NCBI GenBank assembly: GCA_035550515.1 | Contig: DASZOZ010000135.1 | Span: 1 to 64,000, forward strand | Direction of reading: 5' to 3' | Source: DATARH01 sp035550515 | GTDB lineage: Bacteria; Pseudomonadota; Alphaproteobacteria; ATCC43930; CGMCC-115725 | Length of the DNA: 64,000 nucleotides | Shown: positions 58,150 to 64,000 of the stretch, in pieces | How positions within the stretch are numbered: position 1 is the stretch's first letter | How the letters are laid out: the number at the start of each line of letters is the position of its first letter | Notes under the pieces: model-generated | Databases searched by the model: none | What the model was told of the DNA's origin: nothing | Seen by the model: the letters and a program-made list of their open reading frames with translations, nothing else | Translations under genes and position numbers: made by a program

Positions 58150-59028
58150 ATGAGCGATAGCGGTTTTGTCGTGCTCGAGGACCGCGCGGTGCTGGCGATC
58201 GGCGGCCCCGACCGAACGGACTTCCTGCAAGGCCTGGTCTCGAACGACGTGACGCGGGTCGGCAGCGAACGCGCCGTGTACGCCGCGCTGCTGACCGCGC
58301 AGGGAAAATACCTGCACGACTTCATCCTCGCCGCGCGCGACGGAACGATCTGGCTCGACGCCGAAGCGGCGCGCCTCGCCGATCTGAAGCGGCGCCTCGC
58401 CATGTACCGGTTGCGCGCCAAGGTGACGCTCGACGAGCGCCCCGACCTGGCGGTGGCCGCGGTCTTCGACGGCCGGATGCTCGGCCTGCCGCGCGAGCCC
58501 GGTGCCACCCGCCTGCTCGACGGCGGCATCGCCTTCACCGACCCGCGGCTCGCCGCGCTCGGTGCCCGGGTCGTCCTGCCGCGCGGCGATATCCGGCCGG
58601 TGCTCGCCGCGGCCGGTGCACGCGAGGCCGATATCGCCGAATACGACCGGCGGCGCCTGGCGCTCGGCATCCCCGACGGCAGTCGCGACCTGGTGCTCGA
58701 CAAGACCATCCTGCTCGAAGCCGGGTTCGACGAACTGAACGGCGTCGACTGGAACAAGGGCTGCTATATCGGCCAGGAACTCACCGCCCGCACCAAGTAT
58801 CGCGGGCTCATCAAGCGGCGGCTGTTTCCGGTGCGGATCGACGGGCCGGCGCCGGAACCCGGCGCGCTGGTGCTGCAAGACGGGCATGAGGCCGGCGAGA
58901 TGCGGTCGAGCCGCGACGGCCTGGGGCTGGCGGTGTTGCGGCTGGAGGCGATCGGCAAGGGCGGCCTGACCGCCGGAGATGCCGCGATCCAGCCGATGAC
59001 GCCGGAGTGGATGCGCCTGCCGGCGTGA
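58150..59028 (+). CDS. ygfZ: YgfZ/GcvT-like folate-binding protein
   Basis: A 292-residue tetrahydrofolate-binding protein needed for some Fe-S enzymes. The defining motif KGCYIGQELTARTKYRG is present with its Cys. The N-terminal GPDRTDFLQGLVSNDVTRV and AALLTAQGKYLHDFIL match the GcvT-like domain. In the 177 bases upstream I see no further gene. Confidence 0.93.
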   Translation: MSDSGFVVLEDRAVLAIGGPDRTDFLQGLVSNDVTRVGSERAVYAALLTAQGKYLHDFILAARDGTIWLDAEAARLADLKRRLAMYRLRAKVTLDERPDLAVAAVFDGRMLGLPREPGATRLLDGGIAFTDPRLAALGARVVLPRGDIRPVLAAAGAREADIAEYDRRRLALGIPDGSRDLVLDKTILLEAGFDELNGVDWNKGCYIGQELTARTKYRGLIKRRLFPVRIDGPAPEPGALVLQDGHEAGEMRSSRDGLGLAVLRLEAIGKGGLTAGDAAIQPMTPEWMRLPA

Positions 59029-59057
59029 CCCGAAACCGGTGCGTCGCTCGAAATTAC

Positions 59058-59188
59058 CCGTGTCATTCCAGGGCATCGCGCATGAACACGGCCCTCCAAA
59101 AGCCCGTTCCAACGCCGGCGACACCTTGGATGAGCCCGTGTTCATGGGTTCCGGGTTCGGCCCTGCGGACCGCCCCGGAATGACACGG
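59058..59188. repeat. Long inverted repeat between ygfZ and ppdK
   Basis: CCGTGTCATTCC (59058-59069) and GGAATGACACGG (59177-59188) are perfect reverse complements at the ends of a 131-base element; internal parts (catgaacacgg / ccgtgttcatg) also pair. It fills most of the 198-base gap between two convergent genes. It is a different family from the cgtcatg-type repeat. Confidence 0.75.
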
Positions 59189-59226
59189 TACGCACGATGG
59201 TCACGCCGCCCGGCGGCGGGCTAGGG

Positions 59227-61908
<2,682 letters not shown>

Positions 61909-61924
61909 GTCGGGATCATCCTCT

Positions 61925-61955
61925 GGGGATGGCCGGGTCAAGCCCGGCCATGACG
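61925..61955. repeat. REP-like palindrome between glyS and ppdK
   Basis: ggggatggccgggtcaagcc and then cggccatgacg; a short member of the cgtcatg/ccgggtcaagcccgg family in the ppdK 5' region. Confidence 0.75.
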
Positions 61956-61981
61956 ATGAAGCTGCTGTATGTGTCTGAGCA

Positions 61982-64000
61982 CTAGCCCTCGATCTGGGAG
62001 AAATCGGCGATCTGGTTCATCGTGTTGCGAATGCGCGTCAGCAGCCGCAGCCGGTTCACGCGCAGTTCCTTTTCTTCAGTATTAACAGTCACTTTCTCAA
62101 AAAATTCATCAACCGGCTTGCGCAGGCGGGCGAGCACGGCCAGCGAGACGTCGAATTTCTCGTCGGCCAGCGCTGCGCCGACACCGTCGCCGACTTCCAT
62201 AAGCCGGCCGGCGAGAGCCGCTTCCTCGGCATCCCGCAGCAGGTCGGGAGCAAATTCCTGGCCGTAGTGGACATTATCGCGCCGCTCTTCGATCGACACG
62301 ATATTGGCGGCGCGGCGATACGCCGTCAGCAGGTTCCCGCCGTCATCCGTCGCGAGAAAATTCTTCAGCGCGGCGACTTTGGACAAAAGACGGACAAGGT
62401 CGGACTCACGCCCCGTCGCGCCGACCTGCTCGAAGGCGGCGGCTATCAGGTCGTGACGAACCCCCTGCTCGCGCAGATGGACTTTCAGGCGGTCGGCGAC
62501 AAACGCCAGCAGTTCGCCGCAAACGGCCTGGGCTGTTGGTCTTTCCAGCCCCAGACCGATCGTCCCGAACACAAAGGCGTCCATCAGCGACAGCCGAAGA
62601 CGGTTTTCCAGGATGACGCGGATCACCCCCTGAGCGGCGCGACGCAGCGCAAAGGGATCGCCGGAACCCGTCGGCTTCTCTCCGGCGGAGAAGAACGCGA
62701 CGAGCGCATCGATCTTGTCCGCGAGGGTGACCGCCATGCTTTCGGGTGCGGACGGGCAGGTGTCGTTCGGGCCGAGCGGCTTGTAATGGTCGGCGATGGC
62801 ATCGGCGACGCGGGCGTCTTCGCCGTCGTTGAGCGCGTCGTAGCGGCCCATCACGCCTTGCAGCTCGGGGAACTCGCCGACCATGCCGGTCGAGAGATCG
62901 GCCTTCGCCAGCCGTGCGGCGCGGATACAGCGGTCGCGAAAATCGTCAACGGCCTGCGCCGGGGCAACGCGTTGGGGAGCGAGTTGCTCGGCAAGGTATC
63001 CGGCGAGCTTCTCCATCCGCTCGACCTTGTCGTACACGCTGCCGAGCTTCTCGTGATAGACGCGCTGCCTGAGCGCGTCGACCCGGTCTTCCAGGCGGAT
63101 CTTGCGGTCCTGGTCCCAGAAGAAGCGGGCGTCCGAGAGGCGGGCGCGCAGCACCCGCTCGTTGCCGGCGGCGATGGTCTTGCCGCCGTCCGGCGTCACA
63201 TTGTTGGCGACGAACAGGAAACGCGGCGCCGGAGCCGTCTCCGCGTTAAGGCAGGAGAAGTATTTCTGGTGGGTGCGCATCGCGGTCGCCAGCACCTCGG
63301 GCGGCAAGCCGTCGGGCAGCGGGCGCACGAAATCGGCGTCGATCGAACCGATCAGCACGACCGGGTATTCGACCAGCCCGGTCACTTCCTCGAGCAAGCT
63401 TTCATCCGGCTTGACCGTCAGCCCCTCCGCCGCTGCGAGCCTGGCGAGGTCGCGCTCGATGACGGCGCGGCGCGCGGCCCGGTCGAGCACGACATGCGCC
63501 TTCGCTAGTCGGGCGCGGTAATCGCCGGCATCGGCGACCTCGATCGGCTCGGGCGCCAGGAAGCGGTGCCCGCGCGTCGTCCGGCTGACCGGCACCGCGC
63601 CGAGCGGCAGGGCCAGCACCGCGCCGTCGAACAGGCAGACGACCGAATTGAGCGGCCGCACCCAGCGCAGCCCGGATGCCGGGTAGCGCATCGATTTCGG
63701 CCAGGACAGCGCGGTCATCGCCGCGTGCAGTAGCTCCGGCAGCACCTCGGCAGTCGCGCGGCCGGCTCGTTTCAGGACCGCGAAATAGAACTCGCCGCGA
63801 TCGGTGGCGCGCCGCTCGCCCTGGTCGATCGAGTGCAGCCCGGCGGCGCGCAGGAACCCGTCGAGCGCCTGTTGCGGCGCCCCGACGCGCGGGCCACGCC
63901 GCTCCTCCGCGCGATCGGGTTGGCGCGCCGGAATACCGTCGGCGATCACCACCAGCCGGCGGGGCGTCACATGCCCCTCGATCGTCGCCGCCGGGATATC
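61982..64000 (-). CDS. glyS: Glycyl-tRNA synthetase beta subunit, N-terminus beyond window edge
   Basis: 672 residues are visible and the frame stays open to the right edge (DIPAATIEGHVTPRRLVVI), so about 30-50 N-terminal residues are missing; a GTG at 63970 is internal, not the start. With GlyQ it charges tRNA-Gly. Landmarks are TPRRLVVIADGIPA, ALSWPKSMRYPASGLRWVRP, TGLVEYPVVLIGSIDADF, LPPEVLATAMRTHQKYFSCL and ARFFWDQDRKIRLEDRVDAL. The C-terminal anticodon-binding part ends NQIADFSQIEG. glyQ is expected just outside. Confidence 0.97.
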   Translation of the reverse strand, partial: DIPAATIEGHVTPRRLVVIADGIPARQPDRAEERRGPRVGAPQQALDGFLRAAGLHSIDQGERRATDRGEFYFAVLKRAGRATAEVLPELLHAAMTALSWPKSMRYPASGLRWVRPLNSVVCLFDGAVLALPLGAVPVSRTTRGHRFLAPEPIEVADAGDYRARLAKAHVVLDRAARRAVIERDLARLAAAEGLTVKPDESLLEEVTGLVEYPVVLIGSIDADFVRPLPDGLPPEVLATAMRTHQKYFSCLNAETAPAPRFLFVANNVTPDGGKTIAAGNERVLRARLSDARFFWDQDRKIRLEDRVDALRQRVYHEKLGSVYDKVERMEKLAGYLAEQLAPQRVAPAQAVDDFRDRCIRAARLAKADLSTGMVGEFPELQGVMGRYDALNDGEDARVADAIADHYKPLGPNDTCPSAPESMAVTLADKIDALVAFFSAGEKPTGSGDPFALRRAAQGVIRVILENRLRLSLMDAFVFGTIGLGLERPTAQAVCGELLAFVADRLKVHLREQGVRHDLIAAAFEQVGATGRESDLVRLLSKVAALKNFLATDDGGNLLTAYRRAANIVSIEERRDNVHYGQEFAPDLLRDAEEAALAGRLMEVGDGVGAALADEKFDVSLAVLARLRKPVDEFFEKVTVNTEEKELRVNRLRLLTRIRNTMNQIADFSQIEG

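Noticed and set aside
63000..63970. GTG at 63970 as the start of glyS
   Set aside because: The frame continues upstream with conserved-looking GlyS sequence to the window edge, and the family's N-terminal segment would be missing.

Overview
This is a very GC-rich, gene-dense chromosomal window from an alphaproteobacterium. The assignment rests on the block aroQ-accB-accC-aat-DUF2155-mlaD-NDUFA12 homologue, on the glyS-ppdK pair, on a B12-dependent ribonucleotide reductase, and on xanthine-dehydrogenase-type Mo hydroxylase genes with a full maturation set. The order cannot be fixed from the sequence; Rhodospirillales or Hyphomicrobiales-like lineages fit. No rRNA, tRNA, prophage, insertion sequence or CRISPR array was found. 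Genes run in tight operons, many joined by 4-base ATGA/GTGA overlaps. The gaps often carry short palindromic repeats of the form cgtcatg-ccgggcttgacccgg.

Layout. 1-4.3 kb: the end of a family III CoA-transferase, a lipoprotein, a cupin, an exported protein, an isocitrate-lyase/PEP-mutase family enzyme and a BrnT/BrnA toxin-antitoxin pair. 4.4-14.9 kb: a Mo hydroxylase cluster (coxG, coxS, coxL, coxM) and a maturation operon (MoxR ATPase CoxD, VWA protein CoxE, two XdhC-type proteins, and a fused molybdopterin-binding/MobA-like protein), separated by a CHRD-like exported protein and a VapBC-type pair. CoxL carries the form II motif AYRGAGR, so the substrate is unknown. 15-16.6 kb: a hypothetical protein, a CopD-like membrane protein and a LigE-like glutathione transferase. 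16.6-20.9 kb: a nitrite-assimilation operon (siroheme nitrite reductase, an unusual Fe-S/flavin reductase, NirC-type channel) behind an excellent sigma-54 promoter. 21-25.7 kb: aroQ, accB, accC, aat and the convergent DUF2155-mlaD-NDUFA12 group. 25.8-29.7 kb: nrdJ with NrdR boxes. 29.7-30.4 kb: a MazEF-like pair.

30.4-37.2 kb holds what I consider the most interesting locus: a compact coenzyme F420 operon. It has two luciferase-like F420 oxidoreductases, one a close FGD look-alike, followed by cofE, cofD, cofC and a fused cofG-cofH (fbiC). No homologue of the FbiB C-terminal reductase is present, so the C3 precursor used for F420 is an open question. 37-40.4 kb: an amine-oxidase-like flavoprotein, an apparently unannotated 30-residue membrane protein in an AT-rich island, and another luciferase-like monooxygenase. 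40.5-46 kb: a polysaccharide-export operon whose Wzm/KpsM permease is fused to a long TPR domain, followed by Wzt/KpsT, a KpsE-like protein and a glycosyltransferase.

46-52.6 kb: a one-direction catabolic-looking set (ThDP enzyme, SDR, STAS protein, VOC protein, class II aldolase, AcuI-like reductase, thiolase) of unknown substrate. 52.7-64 kb: pyrC, a tandem 102-bp intergenic duplication, four glycosyltransferase-type genes, a YgfZ-like protein, ppdK and the 3' part of glyS, which runs off the right edge.
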